A stretch of DNA of 17,112 bases, taken from NCBI GenBank assembly GCA_019415645.1, contig DXYV01000052.1, positions 1 through 17,112 of the forward strand, read 5' to 3'. This document shows, piece by piece, positions 5,442-17,112 of the stretch. Source of the stretch: Clostridiales bacterium. Lineage in GTDB: Bacteria; Bacillota; Clostridia; Oscillospirales; Oscillospiraceae. The notes under the pieces were generated by a model. The model saw nothing but the letters and a program-made list of their open reading frames with translations, did no database searches and had not been told where the DNA came from. The stretch's first letter is position 1. Each line of letters starts with the position of its first letter. The translations under genes were made by a program, and so were the position numbers.

Positions 5442-6158
5442 TCAGCCGCCGAAGTAGGCTTTCTTGACGATGTCGTTGTTGCGGATCTCGTCGATAGTGC
5501 CCTCAGCGACCATCTCGCCGACCTGCAGCGTATAGCAGTAGCTGGCGGTCTCAAAGGCCAGATGGACGTTCTGCTCCACCAGCAGGATGCTGGTGCCGCG
5601 GGCCTTGTTCAGCTCTTTGATCTTCTGGCCGATGTCCTCGATCACGGCGGGGGCCAGACCCAGAGAGGGCTCGTCCAGGCAGAGCAGCTTGGGATTGGCC
5701 ATGATGCCGCGGGCAATGGCCACCATCTGCTGCTGGCCGCCGGAGAGCGTGCCTGCCTTCTGCTTGAGCCGCTCCTTCAGGATGGGGAAGAGCTCAAAGA
5801 CGAATTCCAGATCGGCCTGGATCCCATCCTTGTCTTTGCGCTGGGTCGCGCCCAGAATCAGGTTCTTATAGACCGACAGGTAGGGGAACAGGTGCCGGCC
5901 CTCGGGGGCCAGGACCAGGCCGCGGCGCACCCGCTCCGAGGTGGAAAGGTGGGTAATGTCCTCGCCCAGGAAGGAGATCGAGCCCTCCGTGGCCGGGACG
6001 AGGCCCAGGGTGGCATTGAGGGTCGTCGATTTGCCTGCGCCGTTGGAGCCCACCAGGGTGACGATGCCGCCCTCCGGCACATTGAGGTTGACATTGTGAA
6101 TGGCGATGGACTTGCCGAACATCACCTTCAGATTGCGAATCTCCAGAATGTTGCTCAT
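5442..6158 (-). CDS. livF: Branched-chain amino acid-type ABC transporter ATP-binding protein LivF
   Basis: One of the two ATPases that drive a hydrophobic amino acid type importer at the inner face of the membrane. The 238 residues are normal for LivF. Walker A is GSNGAGKST at 37-45, the ABC signature is LSGGQQQ at 138-144, and Walker B is LLCLDEP at 158-164 with catalytic Glu163. The switch position reads VEQN (194-197) rather than VEHD, as is usual in LivF. The ATG at 6156-6158 overlaps the livG stop by 4 bases (ATGA) and has GGAGGT 5 bases upstream. It is the last gene of the operon, followed by a strong terminator. Confidence 0.93.
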   Translation of the reverse strand: MSNILEIRNLKVMFGKSIAIHNVNLNVPEGGIVTLVGSNGAGKSTTLNATLGLVPATEGSISFLGEDITHLSTSERVRRGLVLAPEGRHLFPYLSVYKNLILGATQRKDKDGIQADLEFVFELFPILKERLKQKAGTLSGGQQQMVAIARGIMANPKLLCLDEPSLGLAPAVIEDIGQKIKELNKARGTSILLVEQNVHLAFETASYCYTLQVGEMVAEGTIDEIRNNDIVKKAYFGG

Positions 6159-6913
6159 ACGGCACCTCCAAAGTAAGTCTCGATGACGGTGGGATCTTGC
6201 CGCATACCCTCCGGAGTGCCTTCAAAGATCTTCTGGCCGAAGCTGATGACGGTCACGCTGTCCAGGATGTCGAGAATCTGCATGTTGTGCTCCACCACCA
6301 GGACCGTGATGCCCTTGTCCCGCATGTTGGAGATCGCCTTGATGGAAAAGTCGATCTCCTCCGGGTTCATGCCGCCCAGCGGCTCATCCAGCAGCAGGAG
6401 CTTGGGCTTGGTGGCCAGGGCCCGGGCTACGCCCAGGATTTTCTGATAACCGTGGGGCAGGTTCTTGGCCAGTTCGTTGCGGACATGGCTCAGCCCCAGA
6501 AATTCCAGAATCTCATCGGCAGACTTGGCGATATATGTCTCGTTCTCCCGATAGGTCTTGGTGTTGAAAAATACCTGTCCAATGGTGGAGTGGGGCCGCA
6601 TATGGTAGGCGGCGGTGACGTTTTCAAAGACGGTGAAATCACCGAACAGGGGATTGAGCTGGAAGGTGCGCCCAATGCCCATTTTTGCCACCTGATGAGG
6701 CTTGGCCTTGGTGATGTCTTTTCCGCCGTAGATAATGTGGCCGCTTGTGGGGGAATGAACGCCGGTGATCAGATTGAAGAAGGTGGACTTGCCCGCGCCG
6801 TTGGGGCCCAGGAATCCCTTGATCTCGCCTTCCTCAATATAGAAATCCAGATCATTCATAACGGTCAGACCGCCAAATTTTTTGGTCAGTCCGGAGGTCT
6901 CCAGCAGTCTCAT
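6155..6913 (-). CDS. livG: Branched-chain amino acid-type ABC transporter ATP-binding protein LivG
   Basis: Partner ATPase of LivF. 252 residues with Walker A GPNGAGKST at 36-44, Walker B LLLLDEP at 172-178 (Glu177), the LivG-typical GGMNPEE (180-186) and switch His209 in VVEHN. The signature region reads LPHGYQK (152-158), where most LivG have LSYGQQR, so the usual Ser-x-Gly-Gln core is altered. Otherwise it looks intact. The start overlaps the livM stop by 4 bases, indicating coupled translation, and the end overlaps livF by 4 bases. Confidence 0.93.
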   Translation of the reverse strand: MRLLETSGLTKKFGGLTVMNDLDFYIEEGEIKGFLGPNGAGKSTFFNLITGVHSPTSGHIIYGGKDITKAKPHQVAKMGIGRTFQLNPLFGDFTVFENVTAAYHMRPHSTIGQVFFNTKTYRENETYIAKSADEILEFLGLSHVRNELAKNLPHGYQKILGVARALATKPKLLLLDEPLGGMNPEEIDFSIKAISNMRDKGITVLVVEHNMQILDILDSVTVISFGQKIFEGTPEGMRQDPTVIETYFGGAV

Positions 6914-7989
6914 TCCGAATCGCCCCCTTTCTGCATGGCGGCAATCTCTTTCTTCTCCTGACGCTTAGCGCGCGCCTTCCGGATGGTGTCAGGAATGCCG
7001 TACAGTCCGCCGGGAAGCAGGTAGGCTACGATCAGCAGCACCGCCGCGGTCAGGAAAGGCGTGTAGGAGGAGTTGGAGCCCAGCCAGCGGCTGAAGCTGA
7101 TAAAGGCCTCGCTGTTGCTGGAACCGCTGAGACTGGTCAGCAGGTTGGCCAGGTTCTGGACCACGCTGACCACAATGGCGCCCAGAATGGGGCCCAGGAA
7201 GTTGCCCTTGCCGCCGATCATCATATACATGATCATCCAGAGGGTCAGGTTCATGGCGTAGTTGTTGTAGGAAAGGGTGGTGAGATAGTGGGCCTGGCAG
7301 GCGCCCATGAGTCCGACAAAGAAGCAGCCGGTGCCCACAGCCAGCAGGCGGTAGAACGTGGGGTTGACGCCGATGGAGGCGGCCACGTCCTCGGACTGAG
7401 CCAGCGCCTGGAGAGTGGTGCCGATTCGGGAGTGCTCAAAGCGGTATAGCACCGCAAAAGAGACCAGAGCCAGAATCAGGATGAAGAAGTAGCTGCCCTG
7501 GGGCTTGGTCAGGCCGAGCGCATCCGCGATGTCGCCCACGAAGCTGCTGCTCAGGGAGGGGATTCCGGTCAGGCCGATGGCGCCGCCGGCCAGATCCCAG
7601 GAGGAGATCAGCAGGACGATGGCCTGTCCCATGAACATGGTGCCCATGCAGAAGTAAATGGTCTTAAGACGAGCAAAGGGCCAGCCGGTGATCAAACCGA
7701 CGATGGTGGCGGCCACCGCACCGATGGGGATGGACAGCCAAATCGGGCAGTCCAAGTAGAAGGCCAGCATGCCGGCGGTGTACGCACCCACGCCCATGAA
7801 CGCACCGTGGGCGAAGGACATATTGCCCGAAAGGGTGATGGTGCGCAGACTGACTGCGCAGACCATATTGATTACAATGGTGATGAACAGGTTGACCCAG
7901 GAACGGGTGTTCAGCCACAGAGGAAGCGCCACAAACGCCACCAGCAGGATGAGGTAGGGAAGGGCAGTTTTCCAGGTTTTCTGTTTCAT
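6910..7989 (-). CDS. livM: Branched-chain amino acid-type ABC transporter permease LivM
   Basis: A 359-residue inner-membrane permease with about nine to ten hydrophobic segments. The LivM block SGNMSFAHGAFMGVGAYTAG begins at about residue 53, and the MMIGGKGNFLGPILGA block near 250-270 is the cytoplasmic loop that contacts the ATPases. The C-terminus is a basic tail (RKARAKRQEKKE). The ATG at 7987-7989 has a G-rich site upstream and follows the livH stop by 17 bases. The length is within the family range and no damage is seen. Confidence 0.93.
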   Translation of the reverse strand: MKQKTWKTALPYLILLVAFVALPLWLNTRSWVNLFITIVINMVCAVSLRTITLSGNMSFAHGAFMGVGAYTAGMLAFYLDCPIWLSIPIGAVAATIVGLITGWPFARLKTIYFCMGTMFMGQAIVLLISSWDLAGGAIGLTGIPSLSSSFVGDIADALGLTKPQGSYFFILILALVSFAVLYRFEHSRIGTTLQALAQSEDVAASIGVNPTFYRLLAVGTGCFFVGLMGACQAHYLTTLSYNNYAMNLTLWMIMYMMIGGKGNFLGPILGAIVVSVVQNLANLLTSLSGSSNSEAFISFSRWLGSNSSYTPFLTAAVLLIVAYLLPGGLYGIPDTIRKARAKRQEKKEIAAMQKGGDSE

Positions 7990-8006
7990 ATCAAACGATA
8001 CCCCCC

Positions 8007-8852
8007 TTACATCTCGTGCCCGAAGAAGCCCTTGGGCTTGATCAGCAGAAGGATGACCACGATGGCAATGGGAATGGCGCTGCCTGCGTTGCCCTGGAAG
8101 TACAGGGGGCAGATGGTGTCCAGAAAGCCCATTACCGCGCCGGTGATGATGATGCCGTTCATGGAACCGGCGCCGGCCAGCATGACCAGCATCAGGATAC
8201 GCAGGTTCATGGTGTCGCCCATGTTGGCGGACAGGCCCTGATAGGCGCCCATGAAGCAGCCGGCCACGGCGGCCAGGGCGCAGCCGATGGCGCAGATCAC
8301 GGCGGAGACCTTGTTGATGTCAATGCCCATGAGAGCGGCGCCCAGCCGGTCCTGGGCCACAGCCTCCATCTGACGCCCCAGCGCCGTCCGGTTGACGATG
8401 TAGAGCGTGATCAGCAGCAGCACCAGACCGATGCCGAAGGTGAGCAGACGCTCGTTGCTGACGGAGAGACCGAGGATGGTGGTCGTCCCTTTGGCGTAGG
8501 AGGGGATGACCAGAGCCTGGTTGCCGGTCAGTACGTTGGCAATGGTCTGGCCGATGGTCATCAGCGCCACGCCGATCATGATGATACGGTCAAAGTCATC
8601 CAGGAAGGGCCGGAACATGACGCGCTCCAGCAGCAGGCCCACCGCGGCCAGAACGACGGCGGCGACGATCATAGCCAGCCAGTTGTTCAGACCGGCCATA
8701 GCGCACAGATAGTAACAGAGGTAGGCGCCCACCATGTAGAGCGCGCCGTGGGCCAGGTTGATGGTACCCAGCATATTGAAGATAAAGGCGAAACCCAGCG
8801 AGGCCAGGATATACATGATCCCAAGCACGAGCGTGTTGATCAGGATCTGCAA
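8007..8852 (-). CDS. livH: Branched-chain amino acid-type ABC transporter permease LivH, TTG start
   Basis: A 281-residue permease with about eight hydrophobic segments and the LivH block MLGTINLAHGALYMVGAYL near residues 27-45. The TTG start at 8850-8852 is the only sensible one. AAGGAG lies 10 bases upstream, and the first in-frame ATG (before YILASLGF) would remove the first membrane helix. It forms the channel heterodimer with LivM. It follows the binding-protein gene by 93 bases, which contain a strong hairpin, so its level is probably lower than that of the binding protein. Confidence 0.92.
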   Translation of the reverse strand: MQILINTLVLGIMYILASLGFAFIFNMLGTINLAHGALYMVGAYLCYYLCAMAGLNNWLAMIVAAVVLAAVGLLLERVMFRPFLDDFDRIIMIGVALMTIGQTIANVLTGNQALVIPSYAKGTTTILGLSVSNERLLTFGIGLVLLLITLYIVNRTALGRQMEAVAQDRLGAALMGIDINKVSAVICAIGCALAAVAGCFMGAYQGLSANMGDTMNLRILMLVMLAGAGSMNGIIITGAVMGFLDTICPLYFQGNAGSAIPIAIVVILLLIKPKGFFGHEM

Positions 8853-8877
8853 GACGTAATCACTCCTTCAAAGGGGC

Positions 8878-8905
8878 GGCGGAGGAGCTCGACAGCTCCT
8901 CCGCC
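8878..8905 (-). promoter_or_regulatory. Intercistronic hairpin between binding protein and permease genes
   Basis: A perfect 12-bp stem (8878-8889 with 8894-8905, loop CGAC) lies between the binding-protein stop and livH. On the minus strand it is followed by CGCCCCTTTG, without a proper T-run, so it is unlikely to be a full terminator. The position matches stem-loops that stabilise binding-protein mRNA or attenuate expression of downstream permease genes in many ABC operons. Confidence 0.6.
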
Positions 8906-8945
8906 GGAAGCTTTTAGTTGTTTTTCGGCTGTCGGATCAGTACCC

Positions 8946-10238
8946 TTAGGGAACCAGGGTGGGGATCCACTCGGCAAAGTACCAGCCGTCCTCGGCCTCG
9001 GGGTCGATGATGGAGACGGAGCGGGGGCTGCCAATGGCATGGTTGGCCACACCATAGGTCTCCTCACCGCCGATGGTGCCGGTGCCGTAGATGGTCTCAA
9101 CCTCGCCGCCCTTTTCCCACTCGGCGGCCACGTCGGCAGGATCCACGGAACCGCACCGCTGCATCAGCTGGAGGATCACGTACAGGCAGTTGGCAGCGGC
9201 GCCGTCGAAGGTAGCGGCGTTCTCCTCGCCGTACATATCAGCGACCTTGTCCACCAGCGCATTCAGGATGTCCGTGTTCTGATCCCGGTCTTCCTCACGG
9301 GTGGAGGGGCCCAGAGTAAACGCGTTGTAGCAGGCTTCCTCGCCGGCATACTCCATCAGGGTGGTAGCGGTCTTGCCCTGCGCACAGGCACAGACCATAT
9401 CGCTGCCCAGCGCACGCACGGCCTTCAAGAGAGCGCCGTAAGCGTCGGGGGAACCGTTGCCCAGGAAGGCATCAGCGCCAGAGTCCACCAGCTGCTGCGC
9501 ATAAGCGGTGTAGTCAGTGGTGTCGCCCGGGTAGATGACCATGCCCTTGACCTCGATGCCGTAAGGCTCAGCATACCGCTGCATCAGGTCCAGCATAGTC
9601 TCGTCCAGGCCGTTGTCGTCGTTGGCCAGGATGACGCTTTCCACCTCGGGATAATACTTATCCAGCGCAGCGAACGCGGTGGCGTAGTCGCCGCCGGTAC
9701 CGTTGGAGCCGGTGAAGGCCATGGTGTTCTCCTCGGTGATGTAGCCGGGAGCCAGCACGCAGTAAGCGGAGACGTGCATAATGCCCTCGTCCTCAAACAC
9801 GCTGGCGACGGAGTTGACCCAGAAGTCGTTGGTCTCCACCACGAAGTCCACGCCCGCATCCACCAGGGAGAGCGCAGCGGTGTTCAGCGCGGTGTAGTCG
9901 GACTGGCCATCGGCGTTGACTGCCTCCAGCGTGTAGGTCGTGTCGCCTACGGTCCAACCGCCCAGATCGTTGTTCACATAATCAATCATAGCGTTGAACT
10001 CATTAAAGTTGGGGGTATCCACGCCGGCGAACCAGCCGGTCTGATGGACCAGTAGACCGATCTTCAGAGTGTCGGTCTTTGTGGCCTGGGTATCTTCCCC
10101 CGCGGGCTGGGAAGCGGACGGGGAGTTGTTATCCGCGGGCGGAGTAGAGGTGTTTCCGCTATCGCTGTTGCCGCAGGCCGCCAGAGGCAGCAGCATCGCC
10201 CCAGATAACAGCAGAGCAAGAATTCTTCGTTTCATCAT
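8946..10238 (-). CDS. Liv-type ABC transporter substrate-binding lipoprotein
   Basis: 430 residues. The signal peptide of a lipoprotein has a basic MMKRR start, a hydrophobic core and the lipobox L-A-A-C ending at Cys22. A Ser/Thr/Pro/Asn-rich linker (about 24-55) tethers the domain to the membrane. From about residue 58 (LKIGLLVHQTGWFAG) a type I periplasmic-binding fold of the Peripla_BP_6 kind follows. The blocks NTAALSLVDAGVDFVVE and LANDDNGLDETMLDLMQRYAEPYGIEV are typical of its two lobes. It should capture substrate for LivHMGF. The ligand is uncertain, because this family binds branched-chain amino acids but also amides, urea and aromatic acids. Start: tandem ATGs at 10236-10238 and 10233-10235, with AAGGA 7 bases before the first. 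It is the first gene of the operon, behind a good promoter. Confidence 0.9.
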   Translation of the reverse strand: MMKRRILALLLSGAMLLPLAACGNSDSGNTSTPPADNNSPSASQPAGEDTQATKTDTLKIGLLVHQTGWFAGVDTPNFNEFNAMIDYVNNDLGGWTVGDTTYTLEAVNADGQSDYTALNTAALSLVDAGVDFVVETNDFWVNSVASVFEDEGIMHVSAYCVLAPGYITEENTMAFTGSNGTGGDYATAFAALDKYYPEVESVILANDDNGLDETMLDLMQRYAEPYGIEVKGMVIYPGDTTDYTAYAQQLVDSGADAFLGNGSPDAYGALLKAVRALGSDMVCACAQGKTATTLMEYAGEEACYNAFTLGPSTREEDRDQNTDILNALVDKVADMYGEENAATFDGAAANCLYVILQLMQRCGSVDPADVAAEWEKGGEVETIYGTGTIGGEETYGVANHAIGSPRSVSIIDPEAEDGWYFAEWIPTLVP

Positions 10239-10292
10239 TCAATCATCCTTCCATTAAAATGTGTACGGCATGATGTCAAATATGACGGAAGT

Positions 10293-10321
10293 ATTGTAGC
10301 ATAGGTCAATGATTTTGTAAA
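10293..10321 (-). promoter_or_regulatory. Promoter of the Liv-type transporter operon
   Basis: On the minus strand TTTACA (10316-10321, 5/6 to consensus), a 17-base spacer and TACAAT (10293-10298, 5/6) lie about 55 bases upstream of the binding-protein start. The surrounding 10239-10411 stretch is AT-rich with no coding potential. A TTGACA at 10274-10279 has no good -10 partner. Confidence 0.7.
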
Positions 10322-10404
10322 TACAAAACAAGAGAGAAAAGAAAATAATTTTCAATATAGCATATATCACAAAATGAACTTTCAAAAATGCGTAAAAAAT
10401 AAGA

Positions 10405-10443
10405 AAATAAAACAAGCCCCTCCGCCGGAGCGGAGGGGCTTGT
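10405..10443 (-). terminator. Intrinsic terminator of the NlpC/P60 gene
   Basis: A 13-bp stem (ACAAGCCCCTCCG 10412-10424 with 10431-10443, 6-base loop) is followed on the minus strand by the T-rich run TTTTATTTTCTT. It lies about 46 bases after the hydrolase stop at 10490. Confidence 0.85.
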
Positions 10444-10489
10444 AAACGTTGAAAGTTGAAAAGGGAAGAAAAAATTGCAGGGACAGAAC

Positions 10490-11422
10490 TCAGGCCAGGA
10501 TACGCTTGGCTCCCACATAACGGTTGGCATACCAGCTTTCGGACAAAGAGCTGATTTTCACGCCGGAAGCAGAGCTGGAGCTGGAAGCATGGATAAACTG
10601 ACCGTCGCCAATGTAGATGCCCACATGGGAGGCGGACTTGGTGCAGCTGTAATCCCGGAAAAAGACCAAGTCGCCGGGCTGAAGATCCGCGCGGGCCACA
10701 GAAGTGCCGTCGTTATTGAGCTGCGTGGAAGCGGTGCGGTTGATGGAATAACCAAACTGCTTATAGATGTAGGAGGTAAAGCCGGAGCAGTCGAAGGAGC
10801 TGGGGCCGGCCTTGCCGTAGACATAGGGACAGCCCAGATACTCCTTTGCCTTGGCTACGATATCCGCACCGGTAATGCCGTGGGAGACCACCGTGATGGG
10901 TTCGGTGGTGGAGACGATGTACTCCTCGCTGACATAGCCCGTGATCTCATCATATGTAACCAGATACCAGCCGTCGATGTGATCGTCCAGGGCGACCACG
11001 GTGCCGTTGGGGATGGTGCCCAGCTTGGCGCCCAGCGTGGAGGCTTCGGCGCGGATGTTGAGAGAACCAGATTCCAGGGTGACCTTGCCATTGCCCAGAT
11101 CGGTCAGTCCGGAGTCGTCCGCCTGGGAGATCGACTCGCCCTCGCTGGCGACGACCACCAGATAGTCGGCGGACATATAACCGGTCATGCCATTGTGGAC
11201 CACTTTGTACCAGCCGTTCACGGCGTCTTCCAAAACCTCTACCTGCGTACCGTCCTTGACCAGGCCCAGAGAAGCGGCGCTGGTGGAAGGGGCAGAGCGG
11301 AGATTGAGGGAGGTGGCGTCTACGGTGCCGGTTCCAAAGGAAGCGGCGCCCGCGCCGATGGTGAGGCAGGCGGCCAGAGCGGCGGTGATCAGGCAATTTC
11401 GCACCCAGGTATGGTGTCTCAT
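10490..11422 (-). CDS. Exported NlpC/P60 peptidoglycan endopeptidase with two SH3 domains
   Basis: 310 residues. A signal peptide (basic start, hydrophobic 10-25, cleavage probably after AGA-A near 27) is followed by two bacterial SH3 repeats. SH3-1 covers about 31-90 (SLNLRSAPS ... GYMSADYL) and SH3-2 about 112-170 (SLNIRAEAS ... GYVSEEYI). An NlpC/P60 domain runs from about 186 to 310. Catalytic Cys212 sits in FDCSGF, His266 in SHVGIYIG and His278 in FIHAS, the family triad. It should cut stem peptides, probably the D-Glu to diamino acid bond, outside the membrane, with the SH3 domains targeting the wall. The ATG at 11420-11422 has GGAGGT 8 bases upstream. It follows a 96-residue gene by 58 bases with no clear promoter between them, so cotranscription is likely. 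The role is presumably wall growth or daughter-cell separation. Confidence 0.92.
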   Translation of the reverse strand: MRHHTWVRNCLITAALAACLTIGAGAASFGTGTVDATSLNLRSAPSTSAASLGLVKDGTQVEVLEDAVNGWYKVVHNGMTGYMSADYLVVVASEGESISQADDSGLTDLGNGKVTLESGSLNIRAEASTLGAKLGTIPNGTVVALDDHIDGWYLVTYDEITGYVSEEYIVSTTEPITVVSHGITGADIVAKAKEYLGCPYVYGKAGPSSFDCSGFTSYIYKQFGYSINRTASTQLNNDGTSVARADLQPGDLVFFRDYSCTKSASHVGIYIGDGQFIHASSSSSASGVKISSLSESWYANRYVGAKRILA

Positions 11423-11480
11423 TGGTAAGGACCTCCAAACAAATTATTTGTAGTGATCGGTTCTGCTTGCCAGGGGAGTG

Positions 11481-11771
11481 TTATTTGCCGGCCAGCGCTC
11501 GGTCCAGCCAGGTCGCGCCCAGGTCCAGCGCGGAAAACAGGTCTTCCTTTTCGCTCTTTTTTACCACGCGGTCGCGGCTTTTCAGATCCGGATCGGTGAA
11601 TTGCAGCTGTACAGCAACCTTATCCGCTACGTTCAGGTCCTTCACCTTTTTGGTGCTCATGATTTGAAGCATAATAATGTATTTGTCAGCCATGGATCCA
11701 TAATAGACCAAATTATCCTTGCGGCGCAGGGGATGGCCCTTATAGACCAAGGGAAACTTCTCGTCAGCCAT
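11481..11771 (-). CDS. Small hypothetical protein
   Basis: 96 residues, charged, with no signal peptide or membrane helix, so predicted cytoplasmic. The N-terminal PLVYKGHPLRRKDNLVYYG stretch looks like paired beta strands. The centre (MLQIMSTKKVKDL ... VAVQLQFTD) is mixed, and the C-terminus (LFSALDLGATWLDRAL) is an amphipathic helix. I do not recognise a named family. The ATG at 11769-11771 is preferred because GGAGG lies 5 bases upstream. A further in-frame ATG at 11781-11783 has no ribosome site. A near-consensus promoter about 75 bases upstream suggests strong expression. It heads a likely two-gene transcript with the NlpC/P60 hydrolase, but nothing ties its function to the cell wall beyond that. 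Confidence 0.72.
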   Translation of the reverse strand: MADEKFPLVYKGHPLRRKDNLVYYGSMADKYIIMLQIMSTKKVKDLNVADKVAVQLQFTDPDLKSRDRVVKKSEKEDLFSALDLGATWLDRALAGK

Positions 11772-11847
11772 GGGAACCTCCATATTTTCGTGAATTCCAA
11801 AAGACAGATTACAAACAGATGAAAAAATGATTAAAAACTGTAACCAA

Positions 11848-11876
11848 ATTGTAACACTCTGAAACTGAATTGTCAA
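11848..11876 (-). promoter_or_regulatory. Near-consensus promoter of the 96-residue gene
   Basis: On the minus strand a perfect TTGACA (11871-11876) is separated by 17 bases from TACAAT (11848-11853, 5/6). Transcription would begin near 11841, leaving an AT-rich leader of about 70 bases. It is among the strongest housekeeping promoters in the window. Confidence 0.82.
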
Positions 11877-12042
11877 ATCTTTTTGGGTGGAAAATTTTAT
11901 TTTCTGTATAAGGAGCACAAATCCGGGCGATGGAACCGGATCTCAGGAGGAAAATGGGGACAAAGAGGAACCGTTCCGTGTTTTTTCACGAAAATGGAAG
12001 GAGAAAGGACAAAAAAATCGCGCTGAGAACAGCCAAAAAAAC
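11877..12042. other. Intergenic stretch between divergent promoters
   Basis: The gene-free stretch 11772-12233 lies between the 96-residue gene and rpoB. Apart from the two divergent promoters, an inverted repeat at 12020-12059 and the rpoB leader, it is AT-rich with A-runs. I see no tRNA, rplL/rplJ sequence or convincing small gene in 11877-12019. Confidence 0.6.
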
Positions 12043-12059
12043 TTGACAGTTCTCAGCGC
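12020..12059. promoter_or_regulatory. Inverted repeat straddling the rpoB -35 box
   Basis: GCGCTGAGAAC (12020-12030) and GTTCTCAGCGC (12049-12059) are perfect 11-base complements separated by 18 bases that contain the -35 box TTGACA. The right arm fills most of the spacer of the rpoB promoter. On the minus strand the right-hand stem is followed by GATTTTTTT, so it also resembles a terminator that would stop antisense transcription leaving rpoB. Whether it acts as an operator, an antisense terminator or neither cannot be told from sequence. Confidence 0.55.
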
Positions 12060-12072
12060 GGTATAGTATAAT
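12043..12072 (+). promoter_or_regulatory. rpoB promoter
   Basis: A consensus -35 TTGACA (12043-12048) and a consensus -10 TATAAT (12067-12072) are separated by 18 bases. Predicted start of transcription is near 12079, about 155 bases before the rpoB ATG. The match is 12/12 to the housekeeping consensus, as fits a core gene. Confidence 0.9.
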
Positions 12073-12078
12073 AAAACG

Positions 12079-12233
12079 CTTCTATAAAAAGACTGCGGCT
12101 GAAACGGAATACCGCTCCAGCTTAAATGCAGTATATCAGTTCCTCCGCTGATTTGCAAGAGGAAAATGAAAAGCGTGACAACAAGGCCGGGCGTATCGCC
12201 CAAAAATGAACGACTGGAGTGTGATGGTACAAC
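12079..12233 (+). other. rpoB 5' leader with hairpins and a possible short upstream ORF
   Basis: A stem ATCAG/CTGAT (12135-12139/12148-12152), extended by TGCA/TGCA (12127-12130/12154-12157), exposes the loop TTCCTCCG, which is complementary to a GGAGG site. A second stem GGGCG/CGCCC lies at 12189-12193/12197-12201 with no T-run. An ATG at 12166 after AAGAGGA opens a 33-codon frame that ends at TGA 12265-12267, overlapping the rpoB start by 34 bases out of frame. The rpoB ribosome site (GGAG 12216-12219) is 14 bases from its ATG, unusually far. A role in translational control is conjecture. Confidence 0.4.
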
Positions 12234-15965
<3,732 letters not shown>

Positions 15966-15985
15966 GAAAGGGAGGACGATAAACT

Positions 15986-17112
<1,127 letters not shown>

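Noticed and set aside
8016..10055. Plus-strand open frame of 679 residues opposite livH and the binding protein
   Set aside because: Antisense shadow crossing two real genes and an intercistronic hairpin, with biased composition (Gly, His, Val, Gln) and no start signals.
12189..12201. GGGCG/CGCCC hairpin in the rpoB leader as a terminator or attenuator
   Set aside because: Only a 5-bp stem with a 3-base loop and no T-run after it.

Overview
The window reads as chromosomal DNA of a high-GC, Gram-positive anaerobe of the Clostridia, most likely an Oscillospiraceae-type butyrate producer (Flavonifractor, Intestinimonas and Lawsonibacter are the kind of genera meant). The reasons are strongly C/G-ending codons, Firmicutes-style GGAGG ribosome sites, a crotonase tail followed by 3-hydroxybutyryl-CoA dehydrogenase, and a clostridial RpoB of 1243 residues with an acidic tail. 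The genus assignment is inference, not a database result.

Layout. (1) Positions 1-399 hold repeated copies of what looks like the 3' end of a crotonase gene (crt), separated by a hairpin-rich 142-bp spacer. (2) 400-3440, plus strand: hbd, a carnitine-dehydrogenase-like 3-hydroxyacid dehydrogenase, and a beta-keto acid cleavage enzyme (BKACE/DUF849); the last has its own promoter overlapped by a palindrome. The group ends at a strong bidirectional terminator. (3) 3580-4876, minus strand: an ECF sigma factor overlapping a membrane-anchored putative anti-sigma factor, preceded by an ECF-like promoter. (4) 4996-5322, minus: a small unknown protein with its own promoter and terminator. (5) 5442-10238, minus: a complete five-gene branched-chain/hydrophobic amino acid type ABC importer (binding lipoprotein, LivH, LivM, LivG, LivF). 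(6) 10490-11771, minus: an exported SH3-NlpC/P60 cell-wall hydrolase and a small unknown protein under a near-consensus promoter. (7) 12043-17112, plus: rpoB with its own promoter and about 155 nt of leader, then the start of rpoC, cut by the window end.

How the genes may work together. The dehydrogenase could oxidise a 3-hydroxy acid (carnitine is the best-known substrate of this subfamily) to a 3-keto acid. The BKACE could then cleave that acid with acetyl-CoA to acetoacetate plus a new acyl-CoA. Hbd and the crotonase hinted at upstream would carry acetoacetyl-CoA towards butyrate. The convergent Liv-type importer might supply the substrate, but that link rests only on proximity. The remaining genes are stress response, envelope and core transcription functions.

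No tRNA, rRNA, CRISPR array, transposase or phage gene was seen.
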